A stretch of 41,533 nt of DNA from Candidatus Bathyarchaeota archaeon RBG_13_60_20 (lineage in GTDB: Archaea; Thermoproteota; Bathyarchaeia; TCS64), in assembly GCA_001775965.1 (NCBI GenBank), contig MEZG01000068.1, positions 1-41,533 on the forward strand, in the 5' to 3' direction. Below the pieces are notes generated by a model. The model was given only the letters and a program-made list of their open reading frames with translations. It made no database searches and was not told where the DNA came from. The first letter of the stretch is position 1. Every line of letters begins with the position of its first letter. The translations under genes were made by a program, and so were the position numbers. Below, one piece after another: positions 1 through 9,436 of this stretch.

Positions 1-107
1 GTTAACATCGAGATATTGACGATGACACCGAAAATCATTGTTTACGGAGGATGATGGGTTAGCTCTATATATCACCGATCTATAATAGAAATCCAGTGTA
101 GAGACCC

Positions 108-353
108 ATGTCCACATTCTCAGAGGCTCTTCAGGAAAAGTTCGGGACAAAGGACTGCCCCTTCCTACACGACTGCGATGTACCCATAACCAAGGACTTC
201 TTCAGCAGGGTCTGCAAGGTCCCAGGGTACGTGAACTGCCACCACTTCGCCAAGAGGGTAGGCGAACTCAAGACGCCTCTGAGCTGGCTCCAGAAGATGG
301 CCGTGGACCAGGCCAAGATGATGACGGCGGACGTAGAGGCCACACAGACTTAA
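108..353 (+). CDS. Small cysteine-containing conserved-looking protein, unknown function (C-x5-C-x12-C-x7-C-H-H)
   Basis: 81-aa ORF, ATG start, with CPFLHDCDVPITKDFFSRVCKVPGYVNCHHFAKR; co-oriented 32 bp upstream of fibrillarin. Confidence 0.7.
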   Translation: MSTFSEALQEKFGTKDCPFLHDCDVPITKDFFSRVCKVPGYVNCHHFAKRVGELKTPLSWLQKMAVDQAKMMTADVEATQT

Positions 354-385
354 ATCAGCCCCAGGCTTCTCATCAACCGGTACCC

Positions 386-1075
386 TTGAGCGCCCCGCAG
401 CTGGACGAGGTTTTCCCCAACATCTTCAAGGTCAGGCAGGGCGGCGTCGAGTACCTCGCTACGAGGAACCTGACGCCTGGCCGGACCTTCTACGGTGAGC
501 CCACGTTCACAATCGACGGTCAGGAGTACCGGTCATGGAACCCCACCAGGAGCAAGCTCGCAGCCGCCATCATGAAGGGCGTGGCCCTGCAGCCGATAAA
601 GCCGGGCTCCAATGTGCTCTACCTGGGCGCCGCCTCCGGGACCACCGTGAGCCACGTCTCTGACATCGTGGGCGACAGTGGCCACGTCTGGGCCCTTGAC
701 TTCTCTGCCAGATCCCTGAGGGACCTGCTGGACAAGGTCTCCAGGTACAGGGTGAACGTCTCACCTATAATGGGGGACGCCAGGAGACCTGAGGAGTACG
801 CGGTGTTGGTGTCGAGGGTCGACGTGGTCTTCGCCGACGTCGCCCAGCCCAACCAGGCCGAGATCATGGTGAAGAACGCAAGCCTGTTCCTGAAGCGGGG
901 TGGCCACGCGATGCTGAGCATCAAGTCCAGGAGCATAGACGTGGTCGGGAGACCCTCTGAGATCTATAGGTCCCAGGTGGAGGTCCTGGAGGGCGCCGGC
1001 CTCAGGGTGAGCCAATTAATAAGCCTGGAACCCTACGAGAAGGACCACGCTATGGCGATAGCCGAGCTTGCCTGA
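386..1075 (+). CDS. flpA: Fibrillarin-like rRNA/tRNA 2'-O-methyltransferase
   Basis: Translation shows fibrillarin hallmarks: YRSWNPTRSKLAAAI, VLYLGAASGTTVSHVSDIVG, VWALDFSARSLRDL; TTG start. Confidence 0.95.
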   Translation: MSAPQLDEVFPNIFKVRQGGVEYLATRNLTPGRTFYGEPTFTIDGQEYRSWNPTRSKLAAAIMKGVALQPIKPGSNVLYLGAASGTTVSHVSDIVGDSGHVWALDFSARSLRDLLDKVSRYRVNVSPIMGDARRPEEYAVLVSRVDVVFADVAQPNQAEIMVKNASLFLKRGGHAMLSIKSRSIDVVGRPSEIYRSQVEVLEGAGLRVSQLISLEPYEKDHAMAIAELA

Positions 1076-1709
1076 GGGGGGCCAGGTACTTCTTCACGGG
1101 GGCCCACGACGCCCTCATGAAGGGCGGGCTCTCCCGGTTATCCCTGAACCAAGCCTCTATGAACTGTATGGTCCTGTGGTCGCCGCAGTAGCCTGACCCG
1201 AAGTCGCCGTGGGCCTCCCTCAGCTCGGCCACCACCTTGTCCCTCCTGACCTTGGCGAGTATGGAAGCCGCCGCGGTGGCAGGGTACAGGTTGTCGGCCT
1301 TCGGGACGCAGGTTATGTCCACGTTGAACGGGATCACTGACTGTATCTGCCTCCCGCACCGCATGTGGTCCACGTCGCAGGTGTCCACGTAGGCCGAGTC
1401 AGGTCTGAGCTCCCTCACTACTCTGGCCATCACCATGGTCTCGAGGTAGTTGAGGCGCCTGAGAGGCACGCTCCTGTTGACGACCTTGTCTATGGTCGCC
1501 GGTGGCAACTCCACTATCCTGTGGTCGAGGGCCATATCAATTATGGTCTCGTACAGGCGCCGCCTCATCCTGGGCGTGAGCTTCTTGGAGTCCTTCACGC
1601 CGGCCTCGATGAGCTTGGGGATGTCGCTTTGTTGGAAGAGGGCGCCGGCTATGACCAGGGGCCCGATGGCGCATCCTCTGCCCGCCTCGTCCACGCCTGC
1701 GACTCTCAC
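1050..1709 (-). CDS. rnhB: Ribonuclease HII
   Basis: MRVAGVDEAGRGCAIGPLVIAGALF N-terminus, DSKKLT motif, YPATAAASILAKVRRD; GTG start. Confidence 0.95.
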   Translation of the reverse strand: MRVAGVDEAGRGCAIGPLVIAGALFQQSDIPKLIEAGVKDSKKLTPRMRRRLYETIIDMALDHRIVELPPATIDKVVNRSVPLRRLNYLETMVMARVVRELRPDSAYVDTCDVDHMRCGRQIQSVIPFNVDITCVPKADNLYPATAAASILAKVRRDKVVAELREAHGDFGSGYCGDHRTIQFIEAWFRDNRESPPFMRASWAPVKKYLAPLRQARLSP

Positions 1710-1745
1710 GTCTGGGCTAATGGCGGACCAGCGTAATAAGACTGG

Positions 1746-2855
1746 CTACCCTGCGGCCTCCTCGTAGGCTCTCAGGTACTGCCTGTAGTTCTTATCCACG
1801 TTGAACCTAGCGACGACGGTTTCACGTGCTTTGACGCCGAGGCTGGGTGAGCCCATCGCGTCCTCGAGGCACCGGGATAAGCATTTGATGTCCCCCGGCC
1901 TGAATAGACGCCCGTCTACGCCGTCAACCACCAGCTCCCTGCTGCTGCGGGTGTCCGCCGCCACGGTCGCGCATCCTGAGGCCATGGCCTCCTGCATTGA
2001 CACGCTGAGTCCCTCGCAGGTTGACGCCGTGGCGTGCACGTCACAAAGCCTGTGGAACTTGGGCGCGTCGTGGACTCTCCCCAGGAAACTGGTGCCTTGG
2101 AGCCCCAGCTTTGATGCGTAGTCCTTCAGGCGGGGTAGGTGTGAGCCATCTCCCCCGATTAGCAGCCGGGCGTCCACGCGTCTCTGTAGCATACGCATGG
2201 CGAGGAGTATCTCCTCGACGCGTTTGTCGGGCACCATCCGGCTGAGGACGCCCACTGTGGGTGGGGTTCTCCGCTTTCTCGGGGGCCTGAACCTCTCCGT
2301 GTCTACGCCGATGTAGATGGTCTCGGTCCTTTCCGGCTGGGCCCCGAGTCGCAGCGCCTGTTGCCGGACGGTCTCCGAGACCGCGACGACGCGGTCGGCT
2401 TTACGGAGGGCGTGCCTGACGGCTGGGGCGAGGCACCCGTTCCTCGATGGCTGGGCACAGTCGCTGCCGTGGCACGTGACCAGTTGCGGCGTACCCCTTG
2501 GGTTGTGCGCGGCAAGGACCCCCATGGGGATGGCCAGGTGGGTGTGCACCAGATGGTAGCTGTCCATCAGGGAGTGCAGGTACGCTGACGCCAGGTACGC
2601 TGGCAGCTGGACTAAGTGCCCCGGGGGGGCGTCCACCATGGTTCTCTCGGCCACGAGTTCGCAGCTACTCCACGGCAGGTAGGGGAACCTGCGAACAGGG
2701 TACGGCTCGGGAAACGGCCTCATCGTCCTGCTCCTGGGCGCGAGCACGGTCAGGTCCACATGCCTGGCGAGGCGGCTGCAGAGGGTCTGGATGAACGAGC
2801 CGTGGTAGTCCCCTGGGTACCTGGGGTAGCTGGGAGTGAAGACAAGGACTCTCAA
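1746..2855 (-). CDS. Glycosyltransferase family 4-like protein
   Basis: LRVLVFTPSYPRYPGDYHGSFIQTL N-terminus; GVLSRMVPDKRVEEILLAM, EGLSVSMQEAMASG; probable TTG start at 2855 (the track ORF extends upstream spuriously over the divergent gene). Confidence 0.88.
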   Translation of the reverse strand: MRVLVFTPSYPRYPGDYHGSFIQTLCSRLARHVDLTVLAPRSRTMRPFPEPYPVRRFPYLPWSSCELVAERTMVDAPPGHLVQLPAYLASAYLHSLMDSYHLVHTHLAIPMGVLAAHNPRGTPQLVTCHGSDCAQPSRNGCLAPAVRHALRKADRVVAVSETVRQQALRLGAQPERTETIYIGVDTERFRPPRKRRTPPTVGVLSRMVPDKRVEEILLAMRMLQRRVDARLLIGGDGSHLPRLKDYASKLGLQGTSFLGRVHDAPKFHRLCDVHATASTCEGLSVSMQEAMASGCATVAADTRSSRELVVDGVDGRLFRPGDIKCLSRCLEDAMGSPSLGVKARETVVARFNVDKNYRQYLRAYEEAAG

Positions 2856-2889
2856 ACATTTTATTTTAGTTGAAGTTGAATTTATCTCT

Positions 2890-3984
2890 ATGTCCCTTCG
2901 GGTCTGCCTCATCTCCCTAGAGATTTTCGCGTGGGGCCTGTACGGGGGGGTAGGAAAAGCGACGAGGGATATAGCTACAGGGTTGTCCCGGAGGGGTGTC
3001 GAGGTGGACGTGGTCACGCCTAAAGCTGGAGAGCAGGGCACCTTGGATGAGCTCGACGGGTTCACCGTCCACGGTCACAGCCTGTACGGGTACCCATTCA
3101 CAGGTCCTCTTTTCAGGAGGATAGGCGCGGACATCTACCACTCCCAGGAGCCTGGGTTAGGGACCTTGGTGGCCATAGGGGCGGTCCCCTCAGCCGCTCA
3201 TATGGTGACCTGCCATAACCCTCGTGGGAGGGACGACTGGGAGAGGGCCGGCCGCTTCTACGGTTACAGGAGGAAGTTATACAATAGCTACATGGAGCCC
3301 CATGTGAAGGAAGCTGTGAGGGGCGCGGACGCGGTTTTCTGCCAGTCGAGGCATATCCAGCAGAAGGCGAGGCTCCTATACGGCCTAGGCTCCGATCCGG
3401 GCTTCCTACCCAACCCCGTCGCTGTGCCGGAGGGTAGGCCAGTGAAGTCGAGCGAGCCCACGGTGTGCTTCCTGGGGAGGCTTGACCCTGAGAAGAACCC
3501 TGAGAGGCTTGTAGGTCTAGCTAGGAGTAATCCTGATGTGAGGTTCATCGTCGCTGGGAGGGCCCATAACGATGAAAGGGATGGGAAGGTTAGGGAGCTG
3601 CTCGGGGGCTGCAGAAACGTGGAGCTAATAGGCTTCGTAGATGGCCCCGAGAAGGAGAGGCTGCTGGACGAGTCGTGGGTGCTCGTGAACACGAGCCATG
3701 CGGAGTGCCTCCCCGTCTCTTTCCTGGAGGCCGCTGCCCACAGGTGTGCCGTCCTCAGCCGCCACGACCCCGACGGTTTCTCCTCTCGGTTCGGCTGCCG
3801 CGTGGACGGTGACGGCTACGAGGCGGGGCTCGCGTGGCTGCTGGACGGTGACCGGTGGAGGGAGAAGGGCGAGGCCGGACACAGGTACGTCTCGGAGGTA
3901 CACGAGGAGGGCCGGGTGATCGACCTCCACATGGAGACCTATGAGAATGTGCTGGCTGGGAAGGGGCTTACTCCTCGTCCATAG
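2890..3984 (+). CDS. Glycosyltransferase family 4-like protein
   Basis: MSLRVCLISLEIFAWGLYGGVGKATRDIATGLSRRGVEVDVVTP; FLGRLDPEKNPERLVGLA; ATG at 2890 preferred over the track start 2836. Confidence 0.88.
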   Translation: MSLRVCLISLEIFAWGLYGGVGKATRDIATGLSRRGVEVDVVTPKAGEQGTLDELDGFTVHGHSLYGYPFTGPLFRRIGADIYHSQEPGLGTLVAIGAVPSAAHMVTCHNPRGRDDWERAGRFYGYRRKLYNSYMEPHVKEAVRGADAVFCQSRHIQQKARLLYGLGSDPGFLPNPVAVPEGRPVKSSEPTVCFLGRLDPEKNPERLVGLARSNPDVRFIVAGRAHNDERDGKVRELLGGCRNVELIGFVDGPEKERLLDESWVLVNTSHAECLPVSFLEAAAHRCAVLSRHDPDGFSSRFGCRVDGDGYEAGLAWLLDGDRWREKGEAGHRYVSEVHEEGRVIDLHMETYENVLAGKGLTPRP

Positions 3985-5470
3985 ACTTTAGCTCCGTGAT
4001 GCCTAGCATCTCAAAGTCCAGGGGGAAGATAGGCCGCCTGATGCGCTTGAACCCGAAGCCCGCTAGCCGTGGGCTGGTAAGGCCGGGTGTGTCCAACTCT
4101 ATGATCTCCTTAGCTATGGGCTCGTGGGCCGCCCTGAAGTGGACGCTGCTCTTCACGACTATGAACCTCTTGTCCGTGGGCTCGATGCCGAGGCTCCTGT
4201 AGAGGTTGAGGTCCAGGGGCTGCAGCCGCTTGGTGGTCACTATGACATCGTTTCCGGCGATGTCCAGCACCGCCGTGGCGCCCATATCGGACTCAGAGCC
4301 GGTGCCCATGGGGCCCTTGACGATATACTTGCCCTCTGAGATGGTCTTTACCCTGCCCTTGAGGTCGAGTGGCTTCCCATGGAGGTCGTCGGTGTGACCA
4401 CCAAGGCTCACTTTCACCTCGTTTCCCACGCCGGTCTTTGAAGCCCTAACCACTGCGGCTGGGTCCCATATGAGGGCCACGACGCCGCCCGTCAGCCCCT
4501 CCTCCAGGATGGCCTTCAGCACGATGGTGCCGTCCTCGGGGGTGCCCCCACCCGGGTTGTCGCCTATATCGGCCATCACGATGGGGCCTTCGCATGCCGC
4601 CTTCACGTGGCGGAGCGCCTCCCTTAGAGGTGTGGGCTTCACCAGGAAGTCCCTTCGCAGGCTCCAAGCTAGGTCGCTTAGCCCCTGGGCCAACCTGTCG
4701 GCCAAGGGTTTGTCGTCGTTGGTGTGGACTATGAAGCTCATCCCGGCCTCGGGTATGTCGCTCCACGGAAACCCGGCCGCCACCGTTATAGCCTCGACGC
4801 CGGGCAGAGCCTCCATAATATGGGCCTCCTCTATGAGCCTCTTCATGGGGTACCTGCCCGTGAACTGGACCTGGAGGGCTGGCAGCATGGACGGCTGGGT
4901 GAAGCCTGTGGCAGGCTTGAGCCTCCCCTCAAGAATCTTCCTCGTCAGGTTCACAGCCTCGACGCCCCTGTCGTACCCGTCCACGTGCGGGTAAGTATCG
5001 TAGCCTATGAGAAGGTCGGCGTTCTCCACCATCTCCCGCGTGTAGTTGGCGTGGAGGTCGAAGGTGGCCACTAGGGGCCGCTCGCCCATGAGCTTCCTGG
5101 CCTCCTTCAGTATCTTGCCCTCTATGTCCGGGTACTCCTCGCTCACACCGGCACCGTGCAGGTGAAGCACGGCAGCGTCCACCTTCGCCGCCTTCCTCAT
5201 GCCGCTCAGAAGGTCTCCGAGAAGCTCATTGAACGCCTCCTTGGTTATCGTGCCGGAGGGCGTTGCAGACGCGTGTACGGTGGGTATGACCTCGAAGCCG
5301 TTCTGCCTGCACCCCTCGATGATGCCCCCGGCCTCCGTCTTGGTGCCCTCGAAGTGCTGGAAAACCTCGTCGCCGTGGAACAGGTGGCGCTTCCTGAACT
5401 CCTCGATGTCGGTGCTTATATTGGAGAGCACGTTGGTCTCGTGGGATATGGTCCCTGTAACGATCCTCAT
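3968..5470 (-). CDS. M81 family metallopeptidase / MlrC-like protein
   Basis: MRIVTGTISHETNVLS, LHLHGAGVSEEYPDIEG, ATFDLHANYT, GYDTYPHVDGYDRG, MADIGDNPGGGTPEDGT are typical of MlrC. Confidence 0.92.
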   Translation of the reverse strand: MRIVTGTISHETNVLSNISTDIEEFRKRHLFHGDEVFQHFEGTKTEAGGIIEGCRQNGFEVIPTVHASATPSGTITKEAFNELLGDLLSGMRKAAKVDAAVLHLHGAGVSEEYPDIEGKILKEARKLMGERPLVATFDLHANYTREMVENADLLIGYDTYPHVDGYDRGVEAVNLTRKILEGRLKPATGFTQPSMLPALQVQFTGRYPMKRLIEEAHIMEALPGVEAITVAAGFPWSDIPEAGMSFIVHTNDDKPLADRLAQGLSDLAWSLRRDFLVKPTPLREALRHVKAACEGPIVMADIGDNPGGGTPEDGTIVLKAILEEGLTGGVVALIWDPAAVVRASKTGVGNEVKVSLGGHTDDLHGKPLDLKGRVKTISEGKYIVKGPMGTGSESDMGATAVLDIAGNDVIVTTKRLQPLDLNLYRSLGIEPTDKRFIVVKSSVHFRAAHEPIAKEIIELDTPGLTSPRLAGFGFKRIRRPIFPLDFEMLGITELKSMDEE

Positions 5471-5500
5471 GGGTGAGGATCGCCGCAGCCGGGAATAACG

Positions 5501-6058
5501 TTAACGGTTGTAGAAGAACCGGCCCAGGTCCAGCTCCTTCTCGGGCATACCTTCAACCCTAGGCAGGACGCCCTCCACGTTGAGGAGGAACCGCTTCATG
5601 TCCAAGCCTCCGCCGAAGCCCCCCAGCCCACCGTTGTTCCAGACCACCCTGTGGCAGGGAATGACTATGGATAGGGGGTTCTGGCCCACCGCGTTCCCCA
5701 CGGCGCGGGAGGCTTTAGGCCTCCCAATGGTCTTGGCGATGAGGCCGTAGGACGTCAGCTTCCCGTAAGGTATCTTGTATATCTCCTTCCAGACGCTCTT
5801 CTGGAATCCGGTCCCACGTAGGTCGAAGGGCTCGGCGTAAGTCGTCTTCTTACCTTCGAAATACCTGTCCAGCCAAGCGCTCAGGCCGTCCAGCTTGCCT
5901 GGCCTATACTCCGGCTCGGAGTCGATCTGTGTACCCAGCTCCTCCAGGAACCTTGCCTCGCTGCAGGGCAGGTTAAGCCTCAGAAGCCCCGTTCCGCTGG
6001 TGGCCGTCCACGCCTTGCCCATCGGCGTGTCTATATCGCAGTAGTATATCTTCTCCAT
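5501..6058 (-). CDS. ogt: Methylated-DNA--protein-cysteine S-methyltransferase
   Basis: Active-site segment NPLSIVIPCHRVVWNNGGLGGFGGG; GTGFQKSVWKEIYKIPYGKLTSYG. Confidence 0.95.
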   Translation of the reverse strand: MEKIYYCDIDTPMGKAWTATSGTGLLRLNLPCSEARFLEELGTQIDSEPEYRPGKLDGLSAWLDRYFEGKKTTYAEPFDLRGTGFQKSVWKEIYKIPYGKLTSYGLIAKTIGRPKASRAVGNAVGQNPLSIVIPCHRVVWNNGGLGGFGGGLDMKRFLLNVEGVLPRVEGMPEKELDLGRFFYNR

Positions 6059-6094
6059 TAACCCACCACTGAGCCGGTAGCTGAGATATCAGAG

Positions 6095-6718
6095 TTGTCG
6101 CGTGAGTTAAAAATTGTTTTGGCGTCCTCATCGCCGCGTAGGATCGGGCTCCTCAGACAGATCGGCCTGGAGTTCACGGCCGTGGACCCTGGCGGGGACG
6201 AGTCAAGTGTCCATCCCGACCCTCGTAAGATGGTCATGGAGAATGCGTTGGCCAAGGCCCGCAATGTGGCCGCGAGTCACCGCGACGCCTTGGTCATCGG
6301 CGCTGACACGGTGGTATTCATCGACGGTGTGGTCCTGGGGAAGCCCGGCTCAAAGGAGGAGGCGGTTGAGATGCTGAGGCGCCTTTCGGGCAATGTGCAC
6401 AAGGTCTTCACGGGGTTGGCCGTGATCCATCCCTCAAAGGGCTCAGTTGTTAGGTACGAGGAGTCGCTGGTCCACATCAGGACGCTTTCGGAGGCTGAGA
6501 TCAGCCGCTACGTTGAGGGGGGCGAGCCCCTGGACAAGGCGGGTGCCTACGCCATTCAGGGGCAGGGGGCCGTCTTCGTGGACCGGGTGGTGGGGTGCTT
6601 CCACAACGTGATAGGTTTGCCGCTCTCCCTGCTGTGGAGCATGCTTATGGAGGTCGGCGTGGATCTCCTCGGGGATCCAATAAATAATAGACAATCAAAT
6701 CTAAATAGTCATATATAG
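6095..6718 (+). CDS. Maf family nucleotide pyrophosphatase
   Basis: KIVLASSSPRRIGLLRQIGLEF, VIGADTVVFIDGVVLGKP, DKAGAYAIQGQGAVFV; TTG start. Confidence 0.93.
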   Translation: MSRELKIVLASSSPRRIGLLRQIGLEFTAVDPGGDESSVHPDPRKMVMENALAKARNVAASHRDALVIGADTVVFIDGVVLGKPGSKEEAVEMLRRLSGNVHKVFTGLAVIHPSKGSVVRYEESLVHIRTLSEAEISRYVEGGEPLDKAGAYAIQGQGAVFVDRVVGCFHNVIGLPLSLLWSMLMEVGVDLLGDPINNRQSNLNSHI

Positions 6719-6726
6719 TCTATATA
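6712..6726. repeat. Perfect 15-bp inverted repeat TATATAG-T-CTATATA
   Basis: Read directly; overlaps the maf stop and lies ~50 bp upstream of the Na/Pi cotransporter start. Confidence 0.6.
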
Positions 6727-6777
6727 ACTTCTATAAATAATACTTTAATCTATAAAGGATAGGTACCTAGATAGAAG

Positions 6778-7857
6778 TTGGCCGAGAAATACAGGAACGC
6801 CATTGGGTCAATGATCTCAATATACTTCTTCATCTCAGCCATCATCCTGATCAAGTCATCAGCTAAGATAATGGGAGTAGCCCTGGCCGAGACGATAGTA
6901 CTCCTCATCAGAGACACCACAAGCGCTGTCTTCTCGGGTTGGATAATCACGGCCATGCTCCACAGCTCGGGAGCCTTCGACAGCATCGTCGTGGCCTTCA
7001 CGTCCAGCGGCGTGATGCCCCTGAACCTCGCCGTGGCGGCAATCATAGGAGCCGAGGTGGGCACCACGGTGACCCCTTTCCTGATCTCGGTTATTGAGCG
7101 AATGAAGGGTAACAGGGACAGCGAGGCCGGGTTCAACGTGGCCATTACTCACGTCCTCTACAACCTCATCACCCTCGCTATATTCTACCCTCTTGAGCTC
7201 TTCTTTGGGTTGTTCACCAACGTAGCCATGCAGGGCAGTAACATCTTCGTTAAGGCGCCCTGGCTCAGCGCAGTCCCCGACATCCTTGAAGTAATTACCC
7301 CTTGGGTTGGCCCTCTCCTTGAGCATATTCCGCCGTGGGCGGGTATTGTCCTGGGGGCCATAATACTTATCGTGGCCCTTGGCGCCGTGGAGAAGTACAT
7401 GACGGCTATATTCAGCATGCCGCGCAGTTGGAACCTATTAAGGTCCACGTTCATGAGGCCTAGAAGGGCCTTCGTCGCCGGGTTCCTGTTCACCGTGCTG
7501 GTGCCGAGCACCACGGTCATGGTGTCCCTGCTGGTCCCCCTGGCCACGAGCGGCGTGATCAGGGCCGAGTACTACATCCTTCCCTACATCCTCGGGGCCA
7601 ACATTGGGACCGTGTTTGACGTGATGGTGGCGGCCCTGGCCACAGGTGACCCTATCAGCATGGGCGTCTGGCTTGTCCACCTCTCCATCAACGTGATCGG
7701 GGCGTTAATCTTTATGCCTTTGTTAAAACCCTTTGCTGCACTCACCCGGAAAGTTGCACATTTCGTCTCAGCCTCGCCGAGGGTGACGATAACACTAACC
7801 GTGTTATTCCACATTATACCTGCAGCGATTATCCTGTTCTACTATATCAGCATGTGA
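6778..7857 (+). CDS. Na/Pi cotransporter family protein (NptA-like, PF02690 type)
   Basis: Polytopic; duplicated motifs LHSSGAFDSIVVAFTSSGVMPLNLAVAAIIGAEVGTTVTPF and STTVMVSLLVPLATSGV...GANIGTVFDVMVAALATGD; followed by DUF47. Confidence 0.9.
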   Translation: MAEKYRNAIGSMISIYFFISAIILIKSSAKIMGVALAETIVLLIRDTTSAVFSGWIITAMLHSSGAFDSIVVAFTSSGVMPLNLAVAAIIGAEVGTTVTPFLISVIERMKGNRDSEAGFNVAITHVLYNLITLAIFYPLELFFGLFTNVAMQGSNIFVKAPWLSAVPDILEVITPWVGPLLEHIPPWAGIVLGAIILIVALGAVEKYMTAIFSMPRSWNLLRSTFMRPRRAFVAGFLFTVLVPSTTVMVSLLVPLATSGVIRAEYYILPYILGANIGTVFDVMVAALATGDPISMGVWLVHLSINVIGALIFMPLLKPFAALTRKVAHFVSASPRVTITLTVLFHIIPAAIILFYYISM

Positions 7858-7909
7858 AGCATCAAGGAAAGTATATAGAATAGCAACACGGAGTAAAGGG
7901 GGTAGCAAA

Positions 7910-8581
7910 ATGTCGAAGAAACTGTTCGGCTGGTTCGCACCGAAACGGGGTGAGAATGTCCTCCAGATGGTGGAGAAGCACCTGGAGCTGACCCTTAGAG
8001 CCGTCGAGAGCCTGAACAGCATGATAGAGGCCGCCTCGCTATGCGAGGTGCAGAAGTGCAAGAAGGCGTACATGGACGTCAGCAGCCTGGAGATGCAAGC
8101 AGACGACCTGCGACGGAAGATGGTGGAGGAGCTCACAATGAGCGAGATGTTCCCGGAGGAGAGGGATGACCTCATGGAGCTCGTCAGGGCTGTGGACTGG
8201 ATCGCCGACTGGAGCAAGGAGGCGGCTCGGATACTCAACGTCGTACCCTTCGAGAAGGCGCCCGAGGAGATCAAGGAGGCGACCCTCAACATGGTTAGAG
8301 CCGACGTTAACTGCGTCAAGGTGCTGACCAACTGCGTCAAGGTGCTGCCCAAGAGCCCCAAGGATGCGCTGAGCCTGGCGAACCAGGTGGAGATGATGGA
8401 GGAGAACATCGACGACCTGTACAGCACAGTTAGGAAGCACTTTGCGGTGATGGAGTTTCCCGGCTTCACTGTGGGGGCCCTGATACTGCTGAACGAGTTC
8501 TTCGACGCCCTGGAGACCATCGCCGACTGGTGCGAGAACACGGCCGACATAGTGCGCGCTGTCGCCGTACGTGAGCACTAG
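7910..8581 (+). CDS. DUF47 / PhoU-like family protein
   Basis: Helical protein LFGWFAPKRGENVLQMVEKHLELTLRAVESL...FFDALETIADWCENTADIVR; adjacent to a phosphate transporter; good Shine-Dalgarno AAAGGGGG. Confidence 0.88.
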   Translation: MSKKLFGWFAPKRGENVLQMVEKHLELTLRAVESLNSMIEAASLCEVQKCKKAYMDVSSLEMQADDLRRKMVEELTMSEMFPEERDDLMELVRAVDWIADWSKEAARILNVVPFEKAPEEIKEATLNMVRADVNCVKVLTNCVKVLPKSPKDALSLANQVEMMEENIDDLYSTVRKHFAVMEFPGFTVGALILLNEFFDALETIADWCENTADIVRAVAVREH

Positions 8582-8615
8582 ATAAAAGGGGATAAGCCTC
8601 GATTTCTAGAGGGGA

Positions 8616-8816
8616 TTAACCCTCAACAGTGATAGCCTGGTTGGGGCAGGCGTTGATGCACGCCATGCACATGATGCAGTCGTCGGCGCGGACGGGGTCG
8701 GCCTGGCCGTTAACCAACTCGTAGACGTTCATGGGGCAGATGTCGACGCATACCCCGTCTCCATCACACTTTGTCTTGTCAATTGTGACTGTGGGCATTC
8801 TTACACCACTCCCCAT
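8616..8816 (-). CDS. 2x[4Fe-4S]-type ferredoxin
   Basis: KCDGDGVCVDICPMNVYELV and CIMCMACINACPNQAI. Confidence 0.93.
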   Translation of the reverse strand: MGSGVRMPTVTIDKTKCDGDGVCVDICPMNVYELVNGQADPVRADDCIMCMACINACPNQAITVEG

Positions 8817-8860
8817 TACGTCTCCTAGAGTTTTTTAAACCTTTGCCGGGCATGGCGGGG

Positions 8861-9436
8861 TTAACGGATCGAGTCCTCGGGCCCCGTACCCCGCTTGGCC
8901 AGAGCAAGTAAGCCCGGTATCTCCTCGGGGCTCTGGAGTGTCCGCACCCCCTCCATGGCCTCAAGCTTCCTGACGTTGTCTGCGTCCTCCTTCCTGACCC
9001 TGAGCTTCAATGCCCGCCCGTTGGGCAGGGTGGTCATGGTGGTGCCCTCATGGTAGTCCACAGGCATGACGTAGACGGGGACGAAGCCCTTCAGGGCCTG
9101 GATCGCTGCGTTCGTCACGAGGGTGTCCGAGATGCCGTGGGCGATCTTGGCCACTGTGTTGCTGGTGGCTGGGGCCACAAGGACCGCGTCGAACTCGCCC
9201 AGCTGGAGCCTGCCCGCGACGAAAGGCGTGTTGGCGTCCACCTCGACCCAGTGCCTGTCGAAGCTCACCTGAAGCATCTCAGAAACCTTGTAGTACTTGG
9301 CCACCTGGGCGCCGGCCTTCGACATGAAGACCTCTACCTCCAGGCTCTCGCCGTGTCTCTCCTTCAGGCCCCTCATGACCTCGATGGTCTCCTTGAGTTT
9401 GTCCCCGCAACCGGTCACGCACCAGGCCACCTTCAA
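8861..9436 (-). CDS. Archaeoflavoprotein AfpA / dihydromethanopterin reductase (DmrX)-like flavoprotein
   Basis: MKVAWCVTGCGDKLKETIEVM, VLVAPATSNTVAKIAHGISDTLVTNAAIQALKG; TTGA overlap with the upstream flavoprotein stop. Confidence 0.78.
   Translation of the reverse strand: MKVAWCVTGCGDKLKETIEVMRGLKERHGESLEVEVFMSKAGAQVAKYYKVSEMLQVSFDRHWVEVDANTPFVAGRLQLGEFDAVLVAPATSNTVAKIAHGISDTLVTNAAIQALKGFVPVYVMPVDYHEGTTMTTLPNGRALKLRVRKEDADNVRKLEAMEGVRTLQSPEEIPGLLALAKRGTGPEDSIR

Noticed and set aside
2856-3065. Overlap of the two glycosyltransferase ORFs as drawn in the track
   Set aside because: Both families start at LRVLVFTPSY (2855, -) and MSLRVCLISLE (2890, +), so the genes are divergent and non-overlapping.
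8582-8615. CCTCGATTTCTAGAGG hairpin between convergent DUF47 and ferredoxin genes as an intrinsic terminator
   Set aside because: Only a 4-5 bp stem with a mismatch and no T-tract; too weak to call.
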